NCBI RefSeq assembly: GCF_021390245.1
Contig: NZ_JAJUXH010000028.1
Location: 28,393-92,392, forward strand
DNA length: 64,000 bases
Reading direction: 5' to 3'
Source: Dyadobacter sp. CY323
GTDB lineage: Bacteria > Bacteroidota > Bacteroidia > Cytophagales > Spirosomataceae
The position numbers were made by a program, and so were the translations under genes. Of this stretch, positions 16,207 to 26,500 are shown piece by piece (position 1 is the first letter of the stretch; each line of letters begins with the position of its first letter). Below the pieces are notes generated by a model that worked only from the letters and a program-made list of their open reading frames with translations, was not told the DNA's origin and made no database searches.

Positions 16207-17379
16207 ATGAAACAGAACTTTAAAAAATACTTCCCCATTGCGCTGGGAGGCTTATTACTGACCGCCTCAATCGGGCTCATGAGCAATAGCGGAATCGAAA
16301 CGGATACTAAATCAGCCGCTAAACTTGCCGAAGCTGATTTAAAGGTCGATACCGTTGCGAGTGGACTTACCATGCCCTGGGCTTCCGCATTGCTGCCAAA
16401 CGGCGACTTGCTGGTGACCGAACGTGGCGGAAAATTAAGATTGGTAAAAGGCGGAAAACTGGACCCACAGGAAATTTCGGGAATACCTGCAGTATTATAC
16501 AAAGGCCAGGGTGGATTGCTTGATATCGCATTGCATCCTGATTATAAGACAACTGGCTGGATTTACATCAGTTATTCGTCACCTAAAAAAGATGGAGAAG
16601 AAGGTGACGACGACGGTGCAAATACCGGATTAATGCGGGCAAAGTTGAAAGACCACGCGTTGGTTGAAATTCAGCAATTATTCAAAGCACTTCCGAATGT
16701 AAAAGCCAATGTCCATTACGGCGGGCGGATTGTTTTTGATAAAAAAGGGTATGTGTTCCTTTCGCTCGGCGAACGCGGCCAGAAAGAAAATTCGCAGGAT
16801 CTTGGACGCGACCAGGGAAAAGTAGTAAGGTTATTTGAAGATGGAAAAATCCCTACCGACAATCCATTTGTAAAAACGGCAGGCGCGAAACCGGAGGTAT
16901 GGACGTATGGTCACCGCAACCCGCAAGGTTTGATTATCCACCCGACCACCGGCGCGATCTGGGAAACGGAACATGGTCCACAAGGCGGCGACGAGTTGAA
17001 TATCATCGAAAAAGGCAAAAACTACGGCTGGCCGAAAATCACCTATGGCATTGATTACGACAACAGCATTATATCAAAAGACACGGCTCTGGCAGGAATG
17101 GAGCAGCCTGTCATTTTTTGGCGACCTTCCATCGCACCTTGCGGTATGACTTTCGTTACCAGCGACAAGTTCAAAGACTGGAAAGGCGATCTGATCGTGG
17201 GTTCACTGAAATTCATGCAATTGCAACATCTTACTGTTAAAGGCAACAAAGTGACGAAACGCGAAGTTATTTTTGATAAAATCGGCCGCGTACGTGACGT
17301 CCGCCAGGCATGGGACGGCAACATTTATGTCGTTCTGGAAAATTCAGGCAAGGTGGTCCGCATTAGTCCTAAAAGTTGA
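16207..17379 (+). CDS. PQQ-type soluble sugar dehydrogenase (GdhB/sorbosone dehydrogenase family)
   Basis: This beta-propeller protein of 390 residues belongs to the family of soluble glucose dehydrogenase and aldose sugar dehydrogenase, which oxidise aldoses to lactones with pyrroloquinoline quinone in the periplasm. An N-terminal hydrophobic export segment is present (FPIALGGLLLTASIGL). Family blocks include GLTMPWASALLPNG, GQGGLLDIALHP, the probable catalytic His in NVHYGGRI, YGHRNPQGL and EHGPQGGDELN. The cytochrome c gene starts 6 bases after the stop, giving an obvious electron acceptor. No PQQ synthesis genes are visible, so the cofactor would be made elsewhere or taken up. Confidence 0.9.
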   Translation: MKQNFKKYFPIALGGLLLTASIGLMSNSGIETDTKSAAKLAEADLKVDTVASGLTMPWASALLPNGDLLVTERGGKLRLVKGGKLDPQEISGIPAVLYKGQGGLLDIALHPDYKTTGWIYISYSSPKKDGEEGDDDGANTGLMRAKLKDHALVEIQQLFKALPNVKANVHYGGRIVFDKKGYVFLSLGERGQKENSQDLGRDQGKVVRLFEDGKIPTDNPFVKTAGAKPEVWTYGHRNPQGLIIHPTTGAIWETEHGPQGGDELNIIEKGKNYGWPKITYGIDYDNSIISKDTALAGMEQPVIFWRPSIAPCGMTFVTSDKFKDWKGDLIVGSLKFMQLQHLTVKGNKVTKREVIFDKIGRVRDVRQAWDGNIYVVLENSGKVVRISPKS

Positions 17380-17385
17380 TCTGAT

Positions 17386-17796
17386 ATGAAGTTGTTATTG
17401 ACTTTGCTTTCGTTAATTGTCTTTTGCTCAGCCATTATCCCAAGTCAGGAGGATGAGCTGGCAAAAAGCATTGAACGCGGCAAAATGGTTTATTCCGAAA
17501 ACTGCATTACCTGTCACATGGGAACAGGAGAAGGTGTTACTGCTACATTTCCACCGTTGGCAAAGTCGGATTACCTGATGCAAACCCCTGAAAATGCGAT
17601 CAAGGCTGTGAAGTTTGGGCTCATTGGGAAGATTAAGGTGAACGCGGTAGACTATGACAATATGATGCCGAATCCGGGACTGGGGAATGACGAAATCGCC
17701 GATGTGATGAATTACATTATGAATTCGTGGGGCAATTCTTCCGGAAAAAAAATGATTACCGAGAAGATGGTTGAAGACGTGAAGGAGAAAAAATAG
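17386..17796 (+). CDS. Small secreted c-type cytochrome
   Basis: This 136-residue protein has an N-terminal export signal and one heme-binding motif, CITCH (40-44). The probable axial methionine is M93 or M94 in DNMMPNPGL. It is a single-domain class I cytochrome for periplasmic electron transfer. Lying 6 bases after the sugar dehydrogenase, it most likely carries that enzyme's electrons to the respiratory chain (inference from gene order). A clear terminator follows at 17816. Confidence 0.92.
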   Translation: MKLLLTLLSLIVFCSAIIPSQEDELAKSIERGKMVYSENCITCHMGTGEGVTATFPPLAKSDYLMQTPENAIKAVKFGLIGKIKVNAVDYDNMMPNPGLGNDEIADVMNYIMNSWGNSSGKKMITEKMVEDVKEKK

Positions 17797-17815
17797 CGTT
17801 ATTTATTGTCATTTT

Positions 17816-17849
17816 AAAACCGCATGTTCTGAAAAGTTCATGCGGTTTT
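17816..17849 (+). terminator. Intrinsic terminator of the sugar-oxidation operon
   Basis: AAAACCGCATG (17816-17826) pairs perfectly with CATGCGGTTTT (17839-17849), followed by more T residues. It ends the transcript of the reductase, dehydrogenase and cytochrome. Confidence 0.9.
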
Positions 17850-17901
17850 TTAGTTTTTTAACTTCAACAAACTGTAAACATGAGCGGGTCACGCGACCTG
17901 C

Positions 17902-17922
17902 TATTTGAAATAAATCTAAATA
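17902..17922. promoter_or_regulatory. Palindrome 1, candidate operator of TonB receptor
   Basis: The form is TATTTGAA-N5-TCTAAATA, an imperfect palindrome of pattern TATTTRRA-N5-TYYAAATA. A second copy is at 17971-17991. The 9-base flanks of the two copies are exact reverse complements. A metal-responsive repressor such as Fur or DtxR type is plausible because the gene encodes a siderophore-type receptor, but the regulator is not identified. Confidence 0.5.
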
Positions 17923-17970
17923 AATACTTGTATAGCTGTTTTCGCACAACGATCTTTACTCGATCAAAAT

Positions 17971-17991
17971 TATTTAGACTAATTTCAAATA
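17971..17991. promoter_or_regulatory. Palindrome 2, candidate operator of TonB receptor
   Basis: TATTTAGA-N5-TTCAAATA has the same pattern as the palindrome at 17902-17922, 69 bases further on centre to centre. It ends 2 bases before the ATG at 17994, so a bound protein, or pairing with the first copy in RNA, would cover the translation start. Confidence 0.5.
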
Positions 17992-17993
17992 AA

Positions 17994-20369
17994 ATGAAAC
18001 GACTTTTTACTTTACTCCTATTCATGCTTTCGGCTACGCTCGTAGTCGCGCAAAACGGCAAGATATCCGGCCAGGTACTCAGCTCCGACGGCCAGCCTGC
18101 CGAACAAGTTTCGGTCGGAATCAAAGGAAGTTCCAAAGGTGCCATTTCAGACGCGCAGGGTAAATTCACGATTGAACGCGTGAAAGCCGGCGAGTATGTT
18201 TTGCTTGTAAGCTTTGTCGGCTCAGCTACGCAGGAAAAGCCGGTGACGGTAGTTGCGGGGGAAACGGCGACGGTTTCTGTCACACTTTCCGAAAGTGCGA
18301 ACCAGTTGCAGGAGGTGATTGTGAAAGGCGGAAACCTGTATAAAGACGACCAGTTTTCATCCGGCCTGAAACTCCTCACCCCCATTTTACAAACACCTCA
18401 GAATGTGCAGGTAGTGACGTCGAAAGTACTATCCGACCAGCAGGTGATCAGTATGAGCGATGGATTGATCCGGAACGTGAGCGGCGCGACGCGGCTTGAA
18501 CACTGGGGCGACATGTATACCAACATCATGATGCGCGGTTCGCAGATCCAGGCATTCCGAAACGGTTTCAATGTCGTGAGTTCGTACTGGGGGCCATTAA
18601 CGGAAGACATGAGCTTCGTAGACCACATTGAATTTGTAAAAGGCCCAGCTGGTTTTATGCTTGCAAACGGCGACCCGAGCGGCTTGTATAATGTGGTAAC
18701 CAAGAAACCGACCGGAGAAACAAAAGGTGAAGTGAACTTAACGATGGGTAGCTTCGACCTGTATCGCGCGTCACTCGACCTGGATGGGAAATTGAGCAAA
18801 AACGGCAAGCTGCTATACCGTTTGAATGTGGCAGGCCAGAACAAAAATTCGTTCCGAGACTATGAGTATAACAACCGGTACAGCATCGCGCCGGTGATCT
18901 CGTATCAGATCGACGACAAGACGAAGGTGACCGCGGAATATACCATGCAGTATGCGAAAATGTCCGATGTAGGCTCATTTTATGTGTTTTCTACCGAAGG
19001 GTATGCAACTTTGCCGAGAGATTTCACCGCCATGCCTCCGGGACTTGAACCTACTAAAATCAAAGATCAGAGCGTATTCCTGAACCTGCAGCATCAGATT
19101 AACAAAGACTGGAAACTTACCGCGCAGGTGGGCTACTTCAACTATCAGCAAAAAGGAAGCAGCATGTGGCCTAATGCAGTCGTGAAAGATACCATTATGC
19201 GGGCTGTCGGTATATGGGACGCATTAAGCGAAATGACTCTTTCACAGGCCTTTATCAATGGTGATGTACAAACCGGCGGGGTAAGACACCGGATTCTCGG
19301 GGGAATAGATGTAGGCACGAAAAATTACTTTGCGGATTGGGCACAATCTCATCCGCTGGATACCCTGGGCGGCGGATTTACTCCTTCTGCTCCTAATTAT
19401 GGCACTCCAAACAATGGGTACCCCGTTTTCGATCGCACGCTGAACCTGGAAGCAAGAGCTGTAAACGGCGGTGGCACCATGGACCAGAAATACACGGGCA
19501 TTTACCTGCAGGATGAACTCGGTTTTATCGACAACAAAATAAGACTTACGCTGGCAGGCCGGTATACGCATGTAAGCCAGTCATCTTACGGAGGTGCGCC
19601 AGAAACAGCGAGCCATTTCACGCCACGACTTGGATTGAGCGTTTCGCTCGATACAAATACATCCGTTTACGCCTTGTATGACGAAGCGTTCCTGCCCCAA
19701 TCGGGAAGGCTTACGGGCGGCGGCAATGTAAAACCCATTACCGGCAGCAATCGTGAGTTTGGTGTAAAAAGAGATTGGGCGGACGGACGCTGGAATACGA
19801 CGGTTTCGGTTTACCGCATTGTTAAAAACAATGAGCTCACTTCCGATCCAAACAGCCCTCCTAATGCCGGATTAAGCATCGTACTCGGGCAGAAACGGGC
19901 CCAGGGTGTGGAGTTTGACCTCCGGGGAACGATTGTAAAAGGCCTGAACCTGATCGCAAACTATGCATTTACAAATTCCGAAGTTACCAAAGTGACTGAG
20001 GGTGTAACAACAGTTGCCGTCGGTGATGTGATCCCGGGTTATGCCAAACATACGGTAAACAGCTGGTTGAGTTATAAAGTCCAGAATGGCGCATTGAAAG
20101 GCACCGGCGTTTCGGCAGGTTTCACGTACCTGGCAGATCGCGCCACAGCAAGCTGGAGTACAACGAACAGTGCGGCTAACCTGCCAAATTACTTCAAGCT
20201 CGATGGTGGTCTTTTCTGGGAAAAGGATAAGATCAGGCTGACATTAAATGTATTTAATGTACTCGATAAATACCTTTACTCGGGTGGGTACTACGAGTGG
20301 CTGCCGGCTTACTACTGGCAGTCGGAACCGCCGAGGAATTACCGGCTGAGTTTAGCTTACAAGTTTTAA
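17994..20369 (+). CDS. TonB-dependent siderophore-type outer-membrane receptor
   Basis: This is an outer-membrane beta-barrel transporter energised by TonB. The ATG at 17994 is chosen because it starts a clear signal peptide (MKRLFTLLLFMLSATLVVAQ); the frame is open further upstream to 17880. The mature protein begins with a carboxypeptidase-like beta-sandwich (GKISGQVLSSDGQPAEQVSV), then a plug domain (TPQNVQVVTSKVLSDQQVIS, EFVKGPAGFML) and a barrel ending in the aromatic tail RLSLAYKF. The plug sequence is of the ferrichrome/catecholate receptor type, so ferric siderophore import is likely. Paired palindromes upstream suggest metal control. Confidence 0.93.
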   Translation: MKRLFTLLLFMLSATLVVAQNGKISGQVLSSDGQPAEQVSVGIKGSSKGAISDAQGKFTIERVKAGEYVLLVSFVGSATQEKPVTVVAGETATVSVTLSESANQLQEVIVKGGNLYKDDQFSSGLKLLTPILQTPQNVQVVTSKVLSDQQVISMSDGLIRNVSGATRLEHWGDMYTNIMMRGSQIQAFRNGFNVVSSYWGPLTEDMSFVDHIEFVKGPAGFMLANGDPSGLYNVVTKKPTGETKGEVNLTMGSFDLYRASLDLDGKLSKNGKLLYRLNVAGQNKNSFRDYEYNNRYSIAPVISYQIDDKTKVTAEYTMQYAKMSDVGSFYVFSTEGYATLPRDFTAMPPGLEPTKIKDQSVFLNLQHQINKDWKLTAQVGYFNYQQKGSSMWPNAVVKDTIMRAVGIWDALSEMTLSQAFINGDVQTGGVRHRILGGIDVGTKNYFADWAQSHPLDTLGGGFTPSAPNYGTPNNGYPVFDRTLNLEARAVNGGGTMDQKYTGIYLQDELGFIDNKIRLTLAGRYTHVSQSSYGGAPETASHFTPRLGLSVSLDTNTSVYALYDEAFLPQSGRLTGGGNVKPITGSNREFGVKRDWADGRWNTTVSVYRIVKNNELTSDPNSPPNAGLSIVLGQKRAQGVEFDLRGTIVKGLNLIANYAFTNSEVTKVTEGVTTVAVGDVIPGYAKHTVNSWLSYKVQNGALKGTGVSAGFTYLADRATASWSTTNSAANLPNYFKLDGGLFWEKDKIRLTLNVFNVLDKYLYSGGYYEWLPAYYWQSEPPRNYRLSLAYKF

Positions 20370-20533
20370 AAATTTGAATTAGCCTGGATCCGGAGATCCA
20401 GGCTAATTTGTTTAATGATCCTCACAACCGCATTGAACATCCCTTCCAATGCACCGAATATAATGCAGACCGGTAAGAGTAATGGAAGATAAATCATCCA
20501 TTTCAGTGCCATGGTGTGATTAAACTTTCTCAT
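20366..20533 (-). CDS. Possible 55-residue membrane peptide coupled to giant gene
   Basis: An ATG at 20533 overlaps the TGA stop of the giant gene as ATGA, the classic arrangement for translational coupling. The frame runs 55 codons to a TAA at 20366. The peptide starts MRKFNHTMALKWMIYLP and has one hydrophobic stretch (LPLLLPVCIIFGALEGMF) followed by basic residues, like a small single-pass membrane protein. Against it: the frame passes through the terminator hairpin at 20377-20408 and overlaps the last 4 bases of the convergent receptor gene. It may be real or chance. Confidence 0.35.
   Translation of the reverse strand: MRKFNHTMALKWMIYLPLLLPVCIIFGALEGMFNAVVRIIKQISLDLRIQANSNF
20377..20408. 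terminator. Perfect 14-bp hairpin between convergent genes
   Basis: AATTAGCCTGGATC (20377-20390) and GATCCAGGCTAATT (20395-20408) pair perfectly around loop CGGA. The flanks are T-rich on the + strand (TGTTTAATG) and TTTTTAAA on the - strand, so it can end both transcripts. Confidence 0.8.
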
Positions 20534-23500
20534 TGTTTGATCAACTTTCTTACTTGTACTTCCTGATGTTGGTTCTCAAAGCGGATAACCATTGTACCGA
20601 GCATCGACGGATCTGATTTGATGTTCACCGTATTCTTGCCTTTCGAAAGTGCTTTCACTTGCTTGCCGATCACCCTGCCAGTCAGGTCGTAAGATGTGAT
20701 TACCCAGTTACCTTGCTCGGCCGCTACGATGTCGATGTTCGCATTTTCATTGATCACAGGATTTGGATAAAACTGGCCTACGATTGATTTTTCGACCGCA
20801 TTACCAATGTTTATGATCTTGGAGAAAGCGATTGTTCCGTCGGTGTCTATCATTTTCAGTCGATAGTAGCTGGTCGCGTATGCTGCTTTTTTGTCAGTAA
20901 ACTGGTACGTTTTCAAAGTACCTGCTTCGGTCAGACTAGCCACCCACCCGATTGTTTCGAAATGCTTCGCATCTTCACTTTTCTCAACCTCGAACCCTTT
21001 GAAGTCGACTTCGTCGGCAGTTACCCAGTTTAACGTATTCTGGCTTTCACCGGTTTTTTTACCATTAAAAGAAATGAGTTTGACTGGCAGTGGCGTAAAC
21101 TCCGCTGTGACGAAAAACCCGCTGAAACCGGTAACGGCAAATGTAACTTCCCATCGTCCATTCACGAACACGATATCGGCGTCCTCAGGATTGATGGTAC
21201 TCTTATCCCCGGTATAGCCAAGTCCGCCAGGCGCACTTCCTTCATACTTCACGATCCTCAAATTGGCTTTTCCGGCTTTATCGTCCGGTGCTGATGGCAC
21301 ATCATCCGTAACAACTGCATTGAAAGCATCAAATTCTGCCTGGGTGAAATAAAGCGTAATTGTAGCCGACGACGTCGTTGGGTTCACCGCCGGTGTGATC
21401 TGGTAGTGACGTTTCACATACGGTCCGCTTACATTATCGCTCTCGATCCACACATTACTGGTCACAGAGCCGGTCAGGTTTATAGGGACGATCTTCGCTA
21501 CCAACTGGCAGTTGTCATCGTATGCATACTGGCCATCCGCCGGAAACGTGGTGGTGGAAGAACCCGCAGAAGTTGTCATTTGATCACTTCCTGAAACGAT
21601 CACAGTCTGGTCGGCCGTCACGGTATTTCCGGAACCGTCATTGAAGGTCCAGGTAACTACCGTCGTTCCCACATGCGTGATCGGGAAGGTAGTTGTTGTA
21701 GTCCCGGTAATCGTTCCGGCGCAGTTATCCGTGGTAGTAGGAGCAACAGGTGTTACTGTACAAACTCCTGTAACATTTGCCAAAGTCGGTTTCACTGGTG
21801 CAGTAACGTCCGTAACAGTCACGGTTTGGTTTGCAGAAACGGTGTTGCCGCGGCCGTCGTAGAATACCCACACAATCGTATGCGTTCCGGGTGTATTGTA
21901 GGTCAATGGGCTAACCGTTGTTCCTGAAATGGTACCTCCGCAGTTGTCAGAAGTAGTTGGCACGGTTGAAACAGTAACCGAGCATTCACCGGTAGCTGCT
22001 GCAATGGTCGGTTTCACCGGAGGAGTTACATCATCCACCACAACCGATTGGTTTGCAGTAGTGGTATTTCCATTACTATCTGTAAAAGTCCAGACAATGG
22101 TATGTGTTCCCTGCGTGGAATAAGTCAATGGGTTCGTGGTGGTTCCGGTAATGGTACCATCGCAGTTGTCCGTGGTTGTCGGCGCAACGGCAGTAGCTGA
22201 ACATTCACCGGTCGCAGCCGCAATTACAGGAGTAACAGGTGCCTGACCATCGGCGACTGTTACCGTATAGGAACATGCCACAGATTCATTTCCGCAGATA
22301 TCATAGGCTTTTACACTTACCGTAGTAACACCTTTATTGAATACAACGCCATTTAAACTCGTATACTGGCCGGCAGTGCTGGTAGTCACACCCGACAAGG
22401 TGTATTTGAAAGTGATATTGGCGGTATTGGTACAATTGTCTGTCGCTGCCGGAGTCAGGTTATTATTTTTTACGGTGTAAGTACACACGTTCGGGTCCGT
22501 TGTAAACGACTGGTTTGGCGTGCACGTCGCGATGACCGGAATTACATTGTCATTCACCGTGATGACCTGAGAGCTTGTCGTTTTGTTTCCGCAAACATCT
22601 GTTGCAGTCCAGGTGCGGGTAATGCTGTATTTATTGACACAGCTTCCGGCCGTCACTACGTCTGCCACAGTAATGGCAACCGTACCTGCGCAATTGTCCG
22701 TTGCCGTCACACTCGAGATACTGGCAGCAGGAACGTCCGCAGCACAGGTAACGAGGAGTGCGGTTGGAGTTCCTGAGATAACCGGTGCAGTCTGATCGTC
22801 AACCGTGATAATTTGTGACGAAGTCGATTTGTTTCCGCAAATATCAGTGGCGGTCCAGGTCCTGGTTACGGTAAATTTGTTGGCGCAGCTTCCCGGGGTT
22901 GTCACGTCATCTACTGTGATGGTAACCGTGCCCGTGCAGTTATCGGTGGCCGAAAGCCCGGTAATGCTTTTTGCAGGTACATCCGCTGCACACGAAACCG
23001 TTAACGCCACAGGTGTGCCGCTCAAAACAGGTGCGACATTGTCGTTAACCGTAATGGTTTGGGAAGATGTGGATTGGTTTCCGCAAATGTCAGTAGCAGT
23101 CCAGGTTCTGGTCACTACGTATTTATTGGCGCAAGATCCGGCGGTAATAACATCCGCCACGGTAACGGTTACAGTACCCGCACAATTATCTGTTGCAGTA
23201 ACAGAAGCAATGCTGGCAACCGAAACGTCCGCTGCACAGGTAACTGTGATATTCGCCGGCGTTCCTGCAATAACTGGGGCTACGTTATCATTTACATTGA
23301 TGGTTTGTGAAGAAGTCGATTTGTTTCCGCACACATCCGTAGCCGTCCAGGTTCTCACGATCGTGTATTTGTTGACGCAGCTTCCAGGTGTTGTTACATC
23401 CGCTACGGTCACGGTTACCGCGCCCGAGCAATTGTCGGTCGCGGTCACGGCGCCGATGCTGGCTACCGGCACGGCTGCGGAACAGGTCACGTTCAAGGTC

Positions 23501-26500
23501 GCGGGAGTTCCTGCGATCACCGGCGCAGTCTGATCATCCACCGTTATAGTCTGGGTGGTCGTCTTATTGTTGCCGCATGTGTTGGTTACCGTCCAGGTCC
23601 TCGTGATCACGTAGCGGTTGGCGCAGGTGAAGCCCGGAGCAATGGCGTCGGAAACAGTAATCACAGGGGTGTCTCCGCAATGGTTGTTTACTGTAATGCT
23701 GGATCCGCTGGCAACGGGCACTTCTCCGGCGCAGCTCACTGTGATCGGCCCCGGGGTTGATGCAATTTCCAGGTCATTGTCGTTAATCGTCCCGGTGGCG
23801 GTGGCATTGCCTAAAAACCCTCCGGTCGGTTCTGAAATGGTGACCGTAAATGTTTCGTTTGCTTCGTAATTGAAGTCATCCGAAATCGCGATCGATATGG
23901 TTTGGGATGTGTTCGAGTTGGCTGGAAAGCGAACGGTGCCTGATTTACCAACATAATCGGTACCCTCCGTCGCTGTCCCGGCAGTTGTTTTATAATTGAC
24001 CGTGACGTCAAAAGGTACAACATCGGATAATGTAACTGTGAAATTGGCAGTTCCACCGCTTTCAGAAACCGCTACGGCAGCAGGATTAAGGCTTACTTTA
24101 GGATCATTATCAATAATGTAACCATAACCGGTTGCATTCTGAATGGACCCATTCACTACGTTTGATAAATTAACAATAATGGATTCATTCGGATCATACA
24201 GCAGATCGTCCGTCACCTGTATGACGAAGGTTTGAGGAAGCGATGAATTTGCAGGGAATACGAGGGTTCCTGCCTTCACACCATAATCGGCTCCGGGAGT
24301 AGCGCTGCCGCCGTCTGCAGTGGAATAATCAACCCTGACCTCATACGGAACTGCCCGGGAAATCGTGGCCGTGAAAGTAACCGAGCCGGTTGCTTCCGTG
24401 CCATTTGCCGTGTTCGGCTCGATACTCACAAATGCATCATTGTCACCATTTATTACGGCGGTCGCTGTCGCGTTCAGGAGCGTTGCATTTGTTGCATTCG
24501 TAAGATTCACTCCAAAACTTTCACTCGGATCGTGTACTTTGTCGTCAATGATCGGCACCGTAAAGCTTTGAGGTGCGATGCTGTTTGCCGGAAAAGTTAT
24601 GGTTCCGGTTTTGGCGGTATAATCTTCCCCTGCAACGGCACTGTAATCCACGGTCGCATACTCGACCGTCACCGCCGAAGACACAGGCTGCGACAATGTA
24701 ACTGTAAAGGTGGCCGCAGCTTCTCCCTCTGTAACGGTTATATAAGTGGGGTCGAAACTAATCGTCGCATCATCATCACTGATCGCGGCATATGCCTGCG
24801 AGCTTTGAATCGACGCATTAACCGCATTGGAAAGGGTTACATAGAAATTTTCCCCGTACTCAAAAGTCTGGTCATTTAGGATCTGAACGGTGAAGTTCTG
24901 AGGCTCGACGGAATTGGCAGGGAACGTCAGAGTTCCGGAGGTCGCCGAATAGTCCGACCCTGCAACCGCGCCTGCGTCCGAGGTAACGTAATCAACCGTC
25001 ACGACCGATGCGATGGGCCGCGAAAGGCGGACTGTAAATGTTGCTGTCCCTGCGCCTTCCGAAACAGACACGTAAGTGGGATCCAGAGATACAGTCGCGT
25101 CGTTGTCATTAATGTATGCGGGTGCCGACGAGTAGCTCCCCAGGGATGCGTTTACGGGATTTGACAGGTTTACGTAGAAATTTTCCTGACCCTCCGTTTC
25201 CTGGTCATTCAGGATTGATACGGTAAAGCTTTGAGGTACAACTGAGTTTGCGGGAAACGTCAATGTGCCGGATGCAGCAGTATAATCGGACCCCGCCAAT
25301 GCGCCATTGTCCGCGGTGGAATAATCCACCGTCACTTGCTGCGGTAACGGCTGCGACAACCTTACTGTAAATGTTGCCGTACCGGCACCTTCCGAAATGG
25401 TCACCGAAGTGGGTTCAAAATTCAGAGAGGCGTCATCATCATTGATATTGGCATATGCATAATTTGAAATCAGGGATGCATTCACCGGATTTGACAAAAC
25501 AACCTGGAAACTTTCTGCGCCCTCGAAGATCTGATCATCAATAATGGGCACATTGAAAGTCTGTATGACTGAATTTGCAGGAAATACAACTGTTCCACTG
25601 GTTGTCGTGAAATCTTCGTCTGGCAACGCGGAGCTTGCCTGCGTTGCATAATCAACCCGGACTTCGTAAGGCACTTTTTGTGAAAGCCTTACACTGAAAC
25701 TTGCATTACCATCTTTCTCGGAGACCGTCACGTAAGTGGGGTCAAAGCCAACATTCGCATCATTGTCAATAATGTATGTGTATTGTGTGGCAGTACCGAT
25801 GGTAGCATTCGTCGGACCAGATAATGTGATTGTGAAATGCTCTCCCGGATCATAGTCATAGTCATCTATAATGGGTATTGTGATCGTCTGCGGGGCTGTG
25901 GTGTTGGCCGGGAAAGTAATGGTACCCGAGGTAGCCGTGAAGTCGGTCCCTTCAATTGCATTGCCACTTGCTGCGGTATAATTGACAGTAACCGGCGACG
26001 CATTCGCCTGCGACAACGAAACCAGGATGGACGCATTTCCCACCGATTCGGAAACCGATGCATTTGCAATCATTTCAATGACAGAAGCAGGAGTTGTATT
26101 CTCTGTAATGACACACGATTGTGTGCTGTTACTGATGGTAGCATTAACCGGCGTGTTTAATGTAACAGAAAACATTTCGTCGGGTTCTGCCGTCGCATTT
26201 GCTATAATCGCAATACTTATTGTTTGCGGAGCAGTGCTGTTTGCGGGAAAAGTGATGGTGCCGGACTTAGCCGTAAAGTCACTTGGCGCAGTCGCGGAAT
26301 TGTTGCTGGTAGCATAGTTGACGGTAACATCATAAGGTACTGCTGATGTCAGATATGCCGTAAAAGTCGCTGTTCCGGCAGATTCCAGAACTGTAATACC
26401 AGCGAACATATTGATCTGCGCTTCATTGTCTGTGATACTAATGCTGCTTGACACCGTTCCGAGAGAAGCCCCGGTTGGATTGCTTAATGTCACCGACAAA

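Noticed and set aside
17880..17993. Longer N-terminus for the TonB receptor
   Set aside because: The extra 38 codons lie before an obvious signal peptide and cover two palindromic operator-like sites, so 17994 is the better start.
21641..23533. Several rightward open frames, up to 242 codons, opposite the giant gene
   Set aside because: They have valine/threonine-rich repetitive translations that mirror the antisense of the repeat protein, with no domain or start context. They arise from the biased codon use of the repeats.
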